Of a stretch of 64,000 nt of DNA, positions 26,628 through 35,927 are shown in pieces. Position numbers and translations under genes: made by a program. Below the pieces are notes generated by a model. It was not told the DNA's origin. It saw nothing but the letters and a program-made list of their open reading frames with translations, and made no database searches. Source of the DNA: Parabacteroides sp. (lineage in GTDB: Bacteria; Bacteroidota; Bacteroidia; Bacteroidales; Tannerellaceae); NCBI GenBank assembly GCA_019417325.1, contig DXVO01000022.1, positions 62,001-126,000 on the forward strand, given 5' to 3'. Numbering within the stretch: the stretch's first letter is position 1; each line of letters starts with the position of its first letter.

Positions 26628-27750
26628 TAATAGCACTTAAATATGAGATTGAAAAATAAAACCATATATTTTTTGAATATAAAGCTCCGCCTGTTTTAGC
26701 GGCAAGAAGAATCACAAATAATAAAATACATATCGGCAATATATTCTTATTCTTTTTCATTGCTTTTATTGCAATTTTCAAAAGATAAAAATGAAATATT
26801 ACAACTATATACATTGACAATAAACCACCACAAACAAGTACATATAAATACATATTATGTGTATCTAAATAATATTTATACCTATATAACATTTCCAGTT
26901 TATATCCTATCTCTCCAACTCCTAAAACTGGATTGCTATAGAATATTTGTATTGCATCTTGCCAAATAGATTGTCTTGCCCCTAACGAATTTTCCTCCGC
27001 AGATTCCAGCAATCTTTGATAAGTTGCACTTTCCAAAAAGATATCAGCAAATATATAATATGAAACTAAAACCAGGACAAAAAAGACAAACACAACCTTA
27101 TTAAATTTATATTTACTTATTATATATATAAATGGAATAAACAGGGAAATCAACATAGATCCTCTTGAACCTGAATTGATAATAATAAAAAACAAGAACA
27201 AGATTATCACAAACATAATAAGCTTTTTCATTCTACTTATATATGTATTCATAACATAAATAGATAAAATTATAGCAAAAGTACATCTTGAACTTGTATA
27301 ATTAGAGTTTTCACCACCTAATGACCAACGACTATTCACTCCTATATCATAAGATATAAGTCCTAACATTCCGAAAATAGAAACCAATAATATACCAGCA
27401 ATAAAAGCTTTAAATATTTCTTTATTTTGCACTTTTAATTGTTTCGTTATAACTATCATCATTAGAAATGATAAAATTGAAAAAAACAATCTTAAATTAA
27501 TCATCTCTACTCCAAGATATTTCAACTCAACAAAAGAGGATAAGAATAAAAAAGGGACCAATAAAAATGGTAATATTAATGTTACATCAAGATATTGTAT
27601 ATTCTTTTTTATATTTATCACAAAAACAGAAAACATTAAAATAATAGAAAGTTCAACCAAACCAAAAGCAGCATCATTCCCAAATATAGGATCATAGGTA
27701 CCCAGTCCTATTAAAAAGGGATATAAAAGAAGTATTCTTTTAGATATCAT
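26581..27750 (-). CDS. O-antigen/capsule polymerase (Wzy-like)
   Basis: This 389-residue polytopic protein has about 10-12 hydrophobic helices. A large periplasmic loop carries GARQSIWQDAIQIFYSNPVLGVG, the region characteristic of the O-antigen ligase/polymerase (Wzy_C) fold. It would polymerise flipped repeat units at the periplasmic face of the inner membrane. I start at the ATG at 27750; the codon at 27768 is TTG. The gene is very AT-rich compared with the flanks, usual for wzy genes and consistent with horizontal origin. Confidence 0.85.
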   Translation of the reverse strand: MISKRILLLYPFLIGLGTYDPIFGNDAAFGLVELSIILMFSVFVINIKKNIQYLDVTLILPFLLVPFLFLSSFVELKYLGVEMINLRLFFSILSFLMMIVITKQLKVQNKEIFKAFIAGILLVSIFGMLGLISYDIGVNSRWSLGGENSNYTSSRCTFAIILSIYVMNTYISRMKKLIMFVIILFLFFIIINSGSRGSMLISLFIPFIYIISKYKFNKVVFVFFVLVLVSYYIFADIFLESATYQRLLESAEENSLGARQSIWQDAIQIFYSNPVLGVGEIGYKLEMLYRYKYYLDTHNMYLYVLVCGGLLSMYIVVIFHFYLLKIAIKAMKKNKNILPICILLFVILLAAKTGGALYSKNIWFYFSISYLSAINESNNIVSLLGIKKV

Positions 27751-27782
27751 TAGAACAATAACATACAAAACATAATAATTTT

Positions 27783-28406
27783 CTAAATAGAAATATTTCT
27801 ATCTGTATTAAATCTCGGTGATGTAATTTTATCAATATCAGTTTTCACAATCTTTGCTGGATTTCCCGCAGCAACAGAATTTGCAGGGATATCTTTCGTA
27901 ACAACAGAATTAGCTGCAATTATTGAATTTTCTCCAATGTTTACTCCTTTACAAATTCGTGAATTTTCTCCGATCCATACATTTTCTCCTATTATAATTG
28001 GTTTATTTTCTGAATTAGTCCAACTTCTTTCAAAAGATCCTTCAGATGTAACACGCATTATTTTCCGATCAATTGGATTTATAGGATGATTATTATTATC
28101 ACATATAGTCACATTTCTTGCAATTGCAGTATAGGCTCCAACCTCTATTTTATTCACTGAAAGAACTTTTGATCCTGGACCTATTTTTGAATAACTCCCC
28201 AATTTTATAATTCCATTTTTACAAGAAGTCAAAGTACAATAAATTTGCACATGTGGAGATAAAATAATGTTTCCAGGCGTTGCTCCCTCTATCAAATTAA
28301 CGCGTGTAGTCCGATAAAATCGTACTGAATTATCTAATAACGTCACCTTTTTCGAATACTTAACATTCATTATTAAATGAATTATTTTCTTAAACAAAAC
28401 CTTCAT
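27783..28406 (-). CDS. WbbJ-like acetyltransferase
   Basis: The 207-residue left-handed beta-helix protein has the repeats GKYSKIGPGSKVLSVNKIEV-like (written SYSKIGPGSKVL), ENVWIGENSRICKGVNIGEN and SIIAANSVVTKDIPAN. The acetyl-CoA-binding end AAGNPAKIVK and the His-containing DNNNHPINPIDRKI motif of the CAT/maltose acetyltransferase group are also present. It starts within the wzx stop (4-bp overlap). It probably acetylates a precursor or repeat-unit sugar. Confidence 0.84.
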   Translation of the reverse strand: MKVLFKKIIHLIMNVKYSKKVTLLDNSVRFYRTTRVNLIEGATPGNIILSPHVQIYCTLTSCKNGIIKLGSYSKIGPGSKVLSVNKIEVGAYTAIARNVTICDNNNHPINPIDRKIMRVTSEGSFERSWTNSENKPIIIGENVWIGENSRICKGVNIGENSIIAANSVVTKDIPANSVAAGNPAKIVKTDIDKITSPRFNTDRNISI

Positions 28407-29935
28407 AATATCTTATTTTTTAAACTCAAAATCAAACTTTTAATCATTTTTGTTTCATTCTCATTAAGAATAAATATTATATACAAAACAAAATATACAA
28501 TCCCATAAATCAAGGCTATCAATATCAATTCATATAGATTTATATTTTTAAAAATAAAAATATTCAATATACTTCCTAATAGATAACATGACATAAATAA
28601 AAGCATTGCTGGAAATACAAATCTAAACACAAATTCACAAACTTTTAACCCCACTAACTTTTTAGCATAATACAATGTTACAGCCATAGCCATTAATTGA
28701 TTAAACGCCATCGTTACTAATATTGAATATGCAGGAAATCCCATTTTAAAAAGAAGAATTCCTATGGGAATATTCAAAACAATTGTAATTGATATAGCTA
28801 TTTGATATCCTCTAATTTTACCATTAGCATAAATGCTTCTATTTATACCTGGATACATCTGCATTATAATAAACGATACTATAATAAATATACAAAATAA
28901 ATTTGTATCAGAAGGAACGTCTTTCAACCAGATATTTAAAACTTCTGGCATAAATAATATTAAAGGTAATGCTATCATTGACGACAATAGAAATGATAAT
29001 TTGGAAGAGAATATTGACAACAACAACATCCTACTATTATCTCCTTTTCCCTTACTTTGTATAATAGAAGGAGTAAAGACAGTTGTTAATGTAGACGCAA
29101 AAGTTAAGACTAAAGCATTTATTTGATTTGCAATTCCATATGCAGCATTAACTATCGTTCCAAAAAAGATATTCAAAACAACAGCAACACCTTGATTTCT
29201 TACTAATACAGCAAATGAACCTAATGTATTCCAAGCCACAAATCCTATCATTTCTTTAAATAGTATTTTATTTTTCATCATGATAAACGAAAGATCGACT
29301 TCTTTATATTTATATTTACACCATATATATTTAGTTAAAAAACTTATAAAAATAGACAAGAATATCAACCAAGTATAGAGCAACAAAAAATCTTTTTTAA
29401 TATACAGCAATACAATAGCAGCTCCTAACCTAAATAATATTGAAATTATCTCTGATATAGAATAGAAACACATATCCTCATAAGCATTTATTATAGAGGA
29501 ATAAGGTATTGTTGATATTGTTAATATAGAAGAAAGAATCATTACATCATAAATAATATTAGCTATAGATTTGGAAGATTCTTCTATATTAAGAAAACCA
29601 TTAAAAAGAAAGGATTGAATAGAAACCAATAATATCCCAATAATTGCTGCAAATATCATATGAATAAAGACACTCACATTAAATATAGAACACAATTTAT
29701 CTCTATTTTCTTCCCCAATGGCTATTGACAAAAACCGTTGAGATGATATCATTAATGATCCATTCAAGAATGAGAATAGAGCAATCACTCCTGCTATAAG
29801 ATTATATAACCCATAATCATTTGAACCAAGGCAAGAAAGAACTATTCTTGTTGATATTAAAGAGACTAATGCATTTACAATTATTTTAATGTAAAGTGCA
29901 CCCGTATTCAATACAAGTTTATGTGAATGATGCAT
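28403..29935 (-). CDS. Wzx-type repeat-unit flippase
   Basis: This 510-residue protein has 12-14 predicted membrane helices and belongs to the polysaccharide transporter/MATE-like MOP superfamily. The N-terminal ALVSLISTRIVLSCLGSNDYGLYNLIAGV is typical of Bacteroidetes Wzx proteins. It should flip undecaprenyl-linked repeat units across the inner membrane. Its partner Wzy is two genes downstream. AT content is high. Confidence 0.88.
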   Translation of the reverse strand: MHHSHKLVLNTGALYIKIIVNALVSLISTRIVLSCLGSNDYGLYNLIAGVIALFSFLNGSLMISSQRFLSIAIGEENRDKLCSIFNVSVFIHMIFAAIIGILLVSIQSFLFNGFLNIEESSKSIANIIYDVMILSSILTISTIPYSSIINAYEDMCFYSISEIISILFRLGAAIVLLYIKKDFLLLYTWLIFLSIFISFLTKYIWCKYKYKEVDLSFIMMKNKILFKEMIGFVAWNTLGSFAVLVRNQGVAVVLNIFFGTIVNAAYGIANQINALVLTFASTLTTVFTPSIIQSKGKGDNSRMLLLSIFSSKLSFLLSSMIALPLILFMPEVLNIWLKDVPSDTNLFCIFIIVSFIIMQMYPGINRSIYANGKIRGYQIAISITIVLNIPIGILLFKMGFPAYSILVTMAFNQLMAMAVTLYYAKKLVGLKVCEFVFRFVFPAMLLFMSCYLLGSILNIFIFKNINLYELILIALIYGIVYFVLYIIFILNENETKMIKSLILSLKNKIL

Positions 29936-29937
29936 TT

Positions 29938-31203
29938 TTATAGTTTTCCGTCAAAATGATTATTTAATAACCATTTTACACTATACACAATACTCTTCGA
30001 TTTACTATATTTATTAATATCAAGTTGCTGAAATTCATTATGAGCAACTGCCAATATTACAGAATCATATTTTGCTGTTGGTTGTTCGTTTGTAATCTCT
30101 ATTCCATATTCATGTTTTGCAATATCAGGATTAGCCCATGGATCATATATTGTTATATTAAGATTATATTCTTTTAATTTTTTTACGATATCTATCACCT
30201 TTGTATTACGTACATCAGGACAATTTTCTTTAAAAGTAAAACCTAATATAAGAATATCACTATGCAATACTTGAATACCTTTTTTAATCATTAACATGAC
30301 AACTTGATGAGCTACATATTCTCCCATCCCATCATTCATTCGACGTCCTGCTAATATAATTTCCGGATTATAACCATATCTCTGCGCACATTGGGCTAGA
30401 TAATAGGGATCAACACCTATACAATGTCCTCCAACCAAACCTGGTTTAAAGGGTAAAAAATTCCACTTGGTTGAGGCAGCTTCTAACACATCTTGAGTAT
30501 CAATACCTAACCGATTAAAAATTTTGGATAATTCATTTACAAAAGCAATATTGATATCACGTTGCGAATTTTCAATTACTTTTGCAGCTTCAGCCACTTT
30601 TATAGAAGGTGCCAAATGAGTTCCTGCAGTAATCACAGACGCGTAAATATCATTCACTAATTTGCCAATCTCAGTTGTAGATCCTGAGGTTACTTTCTTT
30701 ATTTTCTCCACTGTATGTTCTTTATCCCCCGGATTTATCCGTTCCGGTGAATAACCTGCAAAAAAATCTTCATTGAACTTTAAACCTGAGACTTTTTCTA
30801 CAACGGGAATGCATTCATCTTCCGTAACTCCTGGATAAACAGTTGATTCGTAAACAACGATATCATCTTTACTAATCACTTTACCAACAGTTGTACTTGC
30901 AGCACATAAAGGAGTTAAGTCCGGGTTATTATTAACATCAACCGGAGTAGGAACTGCTATCACATAAAAATTACAATCACGGATATCTTCAATATTGGCT
31001 GTACAAATAAAACCATTAGCCAATGCCTCCTGTAGTAACTCATCCGGAACTTCAAGTGTTGCATCATGCCCCGCCATTAAAGCATCCACACGAAACTGGT
31101 TCATATCAAAACCCACAGTTTTATACTTTGTTGAGAACAAACGAGCAAGAGGTAGCCCTACATATCCCAAGCCGATTACAGCGATTTTTACTTCTGTTTT
31201 CAT
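29938..31203 (-). CDS. UDP-N-acetylhexosamine 6-dehydrogenase (TviB/WbpO-like)
   Basis: The 421-residue protein is a UDP-glucose/GDP-mannose dehydrogenase-superfamily enzyme. The NAD motif is IGLGYVGLPLA near residue 10. The active-site cysteine is in LVGGHCIGVDPYYLA and the C-terminal UDP-binding domain contains GFTFKENCPDVRNTKVIDIV. The closest type by sequence character is TviB/WbpO, which oxidises UDP-GlcNAc or UDP-GalNAc to the uronic acid. The next gene upstream encodes the matching TviC/WbpP epimerase, so UDP-GalNAcA (or a relative) is the predicted product. Confidence 0.9.
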   Translation of the reverse strand: MKTEVKIAVIGLGYVGLPLARLFSTKYKTVGFDMNQFRVDALMAGHDATLEVPDELLQEALANGFICTANIEDIRDCNFYVIAVPTPVDVNNNPDLTPLCAASTTVGKVISKDDIVVYESTVYPGVTEDECIPVVEKVSGLKFNEDFFAGYSPERINPGDKEHTVEKIKKVTSGSTTEIGKLVNDIYASVITAGTHLAPSIKVAEAAKVIENSQRDINIAFVNELSKIFNRLGIDTQDVLEAASTKWNFLPFKPGLVGGHCIGVDPYYLAQCAQRYGYNPEIILAGRRMNDGMGEYVAHQVVMLMIKKGIQVLHSDILILGFTFKENCPDVRNTKVIDIVKKLKEYNLNITIYDPWANPDIAKHEYGIEITNEQPTAKYDSVILAVAHNEFQQLDINKYSKSKSIVYSVKWLLNNHFDGKL

Positions 31204-31218
31204 TGATTAATTCATTAG

Positions 31219-32187
31219 TTAAATATTTTCCCAATACCATTTCACAGCTTCTTGCAAGCCTTGTTTCATATTAAATTGAGGGGTATAATTTAAAAGTATT
31301 TTTGCTTTATCTACACAAGCCAAAGAGTGTGGTATATCTCCTACTCTGTTTGGTCCATGAATAATATCTATTCCTGCAATAGATGGATCATATTCACTCA
31401 AATAATCCCTTAAATAGCCGATCAACTGATTTAAAGTAGTCCGCTCTCCATAAGCCGTATTATATATTTGATTCACAGCTTCCGAATTATCTGTTGTTAG
31501 AGCCAACAGATTCATTTGAATGACATTATCAATATAAGTGAAATCCCGACTGTACAGGCCATCACCATTAATAACCGGACTTTCATGCTTCATTAGTTGT
31601 TTTACAAACAGAGGTATTACTGCTGCATAAGCACCAAAAGGATCTTGACGACGGCCGAAAACATTGAAATATCGTAATCCTATATACTCCAATCCATAAG
31701 TCCTGGAAAAAACATCCGCATACAATTCATTCACATATTTAGTAATCGCATAAGGTGATAAAGGTTTACCTATTACATCTTCTACTTTCGGCAAAGATTG
31801 ACAGTCTCCATAAGTAGAAGAACTAGCCGCAAAAACAAAACGTTTCACTCCTGCATCACGGGAAGCGACTAACATATTCAAAAAACCTCCGACATTTACA
31901 TCATTAGTTGTTATCGGGTCTTTAATAGAACGCGGAACCGAACCTAATGCGGCTTCATGTAATACATATTCCATTCCTTCCACCGACTTTTGGCAATCTT
32001 CCAGCTTCCGTATATCACCGACCGCCAATTCAAAAACTCCCGAATATTGTTCTAATAACGGCAATAGATTTTCAATTTTACCTGTCACAAAATTATCTAA
32101 ACACCTTACTATGTGCCCTTGTCTTAACAAGACTTCACATAAATTGGAACCGATAAAACCGGCCCCCCCAGTTACTAACACTTTCAT
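31219..32187 (-). CDS. UDP-GlcNAc 4-epimerase, SDR family (TviC/WbpP-like)
   Basis: This 322-residue short-chain dehydrogenase/reductase has the Rossmann motif VTGGAGFIGSNLCE at residues 4-17, the catalytic Ser/Tyr/Lys in AASSSTYGD and SPYAITKYVNELYA, and RYFNVFGRRQDP. These match WbpP/TviC, which interconvert UDP-GlcNAc and UDP-GalNAc or their uronic acids. It lies 15 bp before the TviB-like gene; together they would supply the acidic sugar. Confidence 0.88.
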   Translation of the reverse strand: MKVLVTGGAGFIGSNLCEVLLRQGHIVRCLDNFVTGKIENLLPLLEQYSGVFELAVGDIRKLEDCQKSVEGMEYVLHEAALGSVPRSIKDPITTNDVNVGGFLNMLVASRDAGVKRFVFAASSSTYGDCQSLPKVEDVIGKPLSPYAITKYVNELYADVFSRTYGLEYIGLRYFNVFGRRQDPFGAYAAVIPLFVKQLMKHESPVINGDGLYSRDFTYIDNVIQMNLLALTTDNSEAVNQIYNTAYGERTTLNQLIGYLRDYLSEYDPSIAGIDIIHGPNRVGDIPHSLACVDKAKILLNYTPQFNMKQGLQEAVKWYWENI

Positions 32188-32188
32188 T

Positions 32189-34120
32189 TTATGCTACAAC
32201 TATTTTATTATTGTCAAGTTCCTCATATTCTGAATTCTTACTCTTAAATTCAGGAACAAGTTTTTTCATCATCTTTACTGTCTCAATCTTATCTACCTTT
32301 ACAGCCAATAGAATCAAATCAGTAACGGTTTTTTTAATTTCAACAAAATCATATTCACGTACTTTAGCACGAAAGATTTTTTCATTCTCCGTCAAAATCG
32401 TATTTTCTTTCACAGCCAATAATTCTTCATACAATTTCTCTCCTGGTCGAAGTCCCGTATATTTTATCTCAATATCCCTATCTGGAACAAGACCAGCAAG
32501 TTCAATCATCCGATGAGCCAGATCTGCAATCTTTACAGGTGTTCCCATATCGAATACAAATATTTCATCTCCTTTTCCCATAAAAGCCGCTTCCAAAACC
32601 AAACGACACGCTTCTGGTATTGTCATAAAATAGCGGATTATATCCGGATGAGTAACAGTTAAAGGTCCTCCTTTTTCCATTTGCTCCCGGAAACGGGGAA
32701 TAACAGATCCATTGCTTCCCAGCACATTTCCAAAGCGAGTTGTAATAAAACGTGTTTTACCTGGAAAGATTCCTTTATTGATTGCAATACTCAAACTTTG
32801 TGTATAAATTTCAGCCAAACGTTTCGAAGCCCCCATCACATTTGTAGGATTAACGGCCTTATCTGTTGAAATCATAATAAATTTTTCCACACCATATTTT
32901 ACAGACATATCTGCTATATTACAGGTCCCATAAACATTTGTATGAACTGCCTCACATGGATTTTCTTCCATCAAAGGAACATGTTTATAAGCTGCAGCAT
33001 GGAATACTATTTGAGGATAGTAACGTTTAAAAGCACTTTCTACACGTGAAGGCATACGTACGTCTCCCATTACAGGAGTAAATAGTACATCTGGATACTT
33101 TTCTTCCAATTCTAAACGAATATTATGCATCGGGGTTTCGGCACTATCAAATAAAATAAGATGCTCCAAGCCAAATGCACACAACTGCCGACATAGCTCA
33201 CTACCTATTGAACCGGCTGCACCCGTAACCATCACAGTCTTACCTCTCAAAGATGTTGCTATTTCAGACATATTGATTTGAATTTCATCACGACCTAACA
33301 AATCTTCAATACGAACTTCGTGAAGATTTCGAAGGACAGCTTTACCTTTTTCCAACTCATCAATAGAGGGAAGTACTAACATTCGTACCTTCTTCTTCTC
33401 GCAATAACGGACCAACCGTTCACTTTCTGCCTTTACATCCTGGTAGTTAGTAAATAAAATAGCTCTTATATTCTTCCGGTTTACCAAGCGGTTGAATTCC
33501 ACCTGTTCCATGATTGAATAAACTTTGTATTTACCGATTCTCAAAGATGTGCGCGTACCAATATTAAGAAAACCTTTCATCCGGTATATTTTTTGGTCCG
33601 GCATAGAGATTTCATTCAATAATGATGTTGGAGAATCTGTTCCAAATATTAAAAATCTTCCCCGATAGGAAGTAATACTATAAACAATAAAAGAATGGAT
33701 TGTAATTAAAACTACACGTAGGAGAGTAAGAATAAAAAATGTAAGGAAGAGATCGGTTAACCCACCTAAAATAAGAGTTTCCAATGACAAGCCTGTCGTT
33801 ATAACAGAAGCAAGAGGAACAATAAGAGATACTTTTAATAAAGAAGCAATAGCAATGCGCCCTGCCTCTGTAAAAGACGAGTGACGAATAATCCCTTTGT
33901 ATGTTTGAAGCGAAAAAAAACTAATAATGCTACAACATACAGAAGAGATTAAAATTATCCATGAAATTTGATTTGTTATTACTGCTATTGAAAGGTAGTT
34001 TACAAGAGCTAACGCAATCAAGGTTGAAGTAAGGGAAAAGAACAAATCAATTAAAAACACTAACCAACGGCTAAAATATTTCCTTTTTAACACACAGGTT
34101 ATCAAATCATTGGTTTTCAT
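32189..34120 (-). CDS. Membrane UDP-sugar 4,6-dehydratase (PglF/CapD/WbpM-like)
   Basis: The 643-residue protein has four N-terminal membrane helices (residues about 18-130), a CoA-binding-like Rossmann domain, then the catalytic SDR domain. That domain shows VMVTGAAGSIGSELCRQL near residue 300, VFHAAAYKHVPLMEENP, and STDKAVNPTNVMGASKR with the family's modified Met-Lys catalytic signature. It makes UDP-4-keto-6-deoxy-GlcNAc, the substrate of the PglE-like aminotransferase of the same operon. It is the first gene of the operon, with about 130 nt of leader. Confidence 0.92.
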   Translation of the reverse strand: MKTNDLITCVLKRKYFSRWLVFLIDLFFSLTSTLIALALVNYLSIAVITNQISWIILISSVCCSIISFFSLQTYKGIIRHSSFTEAGRIAIASLLKVSLIVPLASVITTGLSLETLILGGLTDLFLTFFILTLLRVVLITIHSFIVYSITSYRGRFLIFGTDSPTSLLNEISMPDQKIYRMKGFLNIGTRTSLRIGKYKVYSIMEQVEFNRLVNRKNIRAILFTNYQDVKAESERLVRYCEKKKVRMLVLPSIDELEKGKAVLRNLHEVRIEDLLGRDEIQINMSEIATSLRGKTVMVTGAAGSIGSELCRQLCAFGLEHLILFDSAETPMHNIRLELEEKYPDVLFTPVMGDVRMPSRVESAFKRYYPQIVFHAAAYKHVPLMEENPCEAVHTNVYGTCNIADMSVKYGVEKFIMISTDKAVNPTNVMGASKRLAEIYTQSLSIAINKGIFPGKTRFITTRFGNVLGSNGSVIPRFREQMEKGGPLTVTHPDIIRYFMTIPEACRLVLEAAFMGKGDEIFVFDMGTPVKIADLAHRMIELAGLVPDRDIEIKYTGLRPGEKLYEELLAVKENTILTENEKIFRAKVREYDFVEIKKTVTDLILLAVKVDKIETVKMMKKLVPEFKSKNSEYEELDNNKIVVA

Positions 34121-34256
34121 CTAGTTAATTTATTTTACACCTATACAAATATTCGTCACTCCCAAAGGGAATAACTTCTGAAAGCTTTGAATTACTTAAG
34201 GTTTTGTTCCTATAAAGGGTTAGAAAAAACACATTATATATGGTTTATTCATGATG

Positions 34257-34287
34257 CAAATATAGAACAATATTAGTAATTACCAAA
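34257..34287 (-). promoter_or_regulatory. Promoter of the exopolysaccharide operon
   Basis: Reading leftward, TTTG (34287-34284) and TATATTTG (34264-34257) are separated by 19 bp, a full match to the Bacteroidetes -33/-7 promoter. The leader to the PglF-like ATG is about 130 nt. It carries only a weak TCCC/GGGA hairpin near 34160-34170. No inverted repeats flank the promoter, so an invertible on/off switch is not evident, and no UpxY/UpxZ gene is present. Confidence 0.72.
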
Positions 34288-34885
34288 ACAATAATATCTC
34301 CTATATAGTTAATACCAACTCATGAATATAAATCTACATACCAAAAGCAACAGCAGACACACTATTTTGTTATTTTGCATAAAAATAACAATACATATCC
34401 ATTCATTAATATCATTTATAAACAATATAAACATCAGCAATATTCACATATTAATTGATATTCAAAGCATAGATGACAATATTTAATAAAATTCATCCAG
34501 CAGACTTATTATAATTATGTAATCTATGAAATATAAATCCTAATTTCAAATTTCGTTATTTTTTAGTAATGATTTTCTTTCAAATGAATATAAAACAATC
34601 ATACAATAAGAACCATTTTTCATCAAAATAATTCCACATATGCCTTAATATTCAAAATCTATATAAAAAAATCGTCTATACTTTCCCAAGAGTTTAAAAA
34701 TATCACTTACCAACCTTATACCTAATATAATCTCAAAATAACAGAAATCTACTATAATTTTTACATATCAGCTTTTTCCATGGGAGATACAATATATAGA
34801 ACTTTTTCCATGATTCTTAATAAATCCTTAAATGACATTTTGGATTAAAAAGTATAACTTTTAGAAGCAAACAAATCAGAAATCG
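34288..34885. other. Long AT-rich intergenic region
   Basis: About 600 bp without a supported gene. It holds a 10-bp perfect inverted repeat with a 5-nt loop (34367-34376 with 34382-34391). It also has a direct repeat CTTTTTCCATG at 34772-34782 and 34802-34812, exactly 30 bp apart. Neither has a T-run that would make it a terminator. They could be binding sites for regulators of the divergent capsule and transporter genes, but nothing proves this. Confidence 0.4.
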
Positions 34886-34893
34886 TATCTTTG
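34886..34893 (+). promoter_or_regulatory. -7 promoter element for the EamA transporter gene
   Basis: TATCTTTG, an exact TAnnTTTG match, lies 28 bp before the ATG at 34922. The -33 region is T-rich but without a clear TTTG. Confidence 0.5.
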
Positions 34894-34921
34894 CTTCTTC
34901 TAAATCTATACAACTGCTACT

Positions 34922-35851
34922 ATGAATCGGGAGAAATTAAAAGGACACATATTAATTTTGATTACAAACATATTGTTTGCAGTTAATATGCCAATTTCCA
35001 AATACTTACTACCTACACATGTTCCACCTGAAGGGCTTACCATTATGCGTATGCTTTTTGCTTGTGTCATGTTTTGGATGGTTTCTTTATTTACAGCAAA
35101 AGAAAAAGTACCCTTGAAAGATTTAGGTATGCTTTTTATCTGTGCCTTATGTGGAGTCGGTATCAACCAGGGACTTTTTATAGTAGGATTGAATCGGACT
35201 TCACCGGTTGATGCTTCCATTATTGCCACTTCCGTACCAATTTTTGTCATGCTATTAGCAGCATTGATATTAAAAGAACCTATTACCAGAAAAAAATCAT
35301 TCGGCGTATTCCTGGGTGCAAGCGGAGGGGTCATTCTTGTTTTGTCTTCCACACATACAGTCCAGACAAGCAGCAGTTTGGATGGGGATCTTATGATAAT
35401 TGTCAGCGGATTAATGTACGCTATCTATCTGGTTCTATCCAAACCTCTGACCTTAAAGTATTCATCTATCACCATGATGAAATGGATGTTCCTTTTTACT
35501 TCATTGACATTATTCCCGCTCACTTATCAACATATCCTTGACGCTCCCGTTTTCCATCAGATAGAATGGAACTGGACAGCGCTTTCTGCTTTGTTCTATG
35601 TTCTTTTCGGAGCAACATTCCTACCTTATTTACTCATCCCCATGTCATTAAAACGGATACGCCCTACCACCGTCAGCATGTATAACTATATACAACCCAT
35701 TATAGCATCCTTGATTGCTGTAATGATTGGGCAGGATACATTTTCTTTACAGAAAATAGTATCTGCTATCCTTGTTTTTGTGGGAGTATACCTGGTAACA
35801 CAAAGTAAGAGCCGGGAAGATCTGGAAAAAGAAAGAACAGATGTAGATTAA
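34922..35851 (+). CDS. EamA-family (DMT) transporter
   Basis: This 309-residue inner-membrane protein has ten hydrophobic helices in two EamA repeats. The first contains ALCGVGINQGLFIVGLNRTSPVDA and ends GGVILVLSS; the second contains the equivalent FLPYLLIPMSLKRIRPTTVSMYNY. EamA carriers export amino acids, nucleotides or other small metabolites; the substrate here is unknown. It is transcribed divergently from the capsule operon, and the efflux operon begins 76 bp downstream. Confidence 0.88.
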   Translation: MNREKLKGHILILITNILFAVNMPISKYLLPTHVPPEGLTIMRMLFACVMFWMVSLFTAKEKVPLKDLGMLFICALCGVGINQGLFIVGLNRTSPVDASIIATSVPIFVMLLAALILKEPITRKKSFGVFLGASGGVILVLSSTHTVQTSSSLDGDLMIIVSGLMYAIYLVLSKPLTLKYSSITMMKWMFLFTSLTLFPLTYQHILDAPVFHQIEWNWTALSALFYVLFGATFLPYLLIPMSLKRIRPTTVSMYNYIQPIIASLIAVMIGQDTFSLQKIVSAILVFVGVYLVTQSKSREDLEKERTDVD

Positions 35852-35927
35852 GTTAAGCTGTATCCTATCAAAAACTTTTGTATAATTTGTTTGTTTTAGG
35901 ACTATAAAATTGTACAAAACTAAATCT

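Noticed and set aside
34288..34885. Hidden small genes in the long intergenic region
   Set aside because: Only very AT-rich, low-complexity frames of up to about 50 codons are present, none with promoter, recognisable motif or family similarity.
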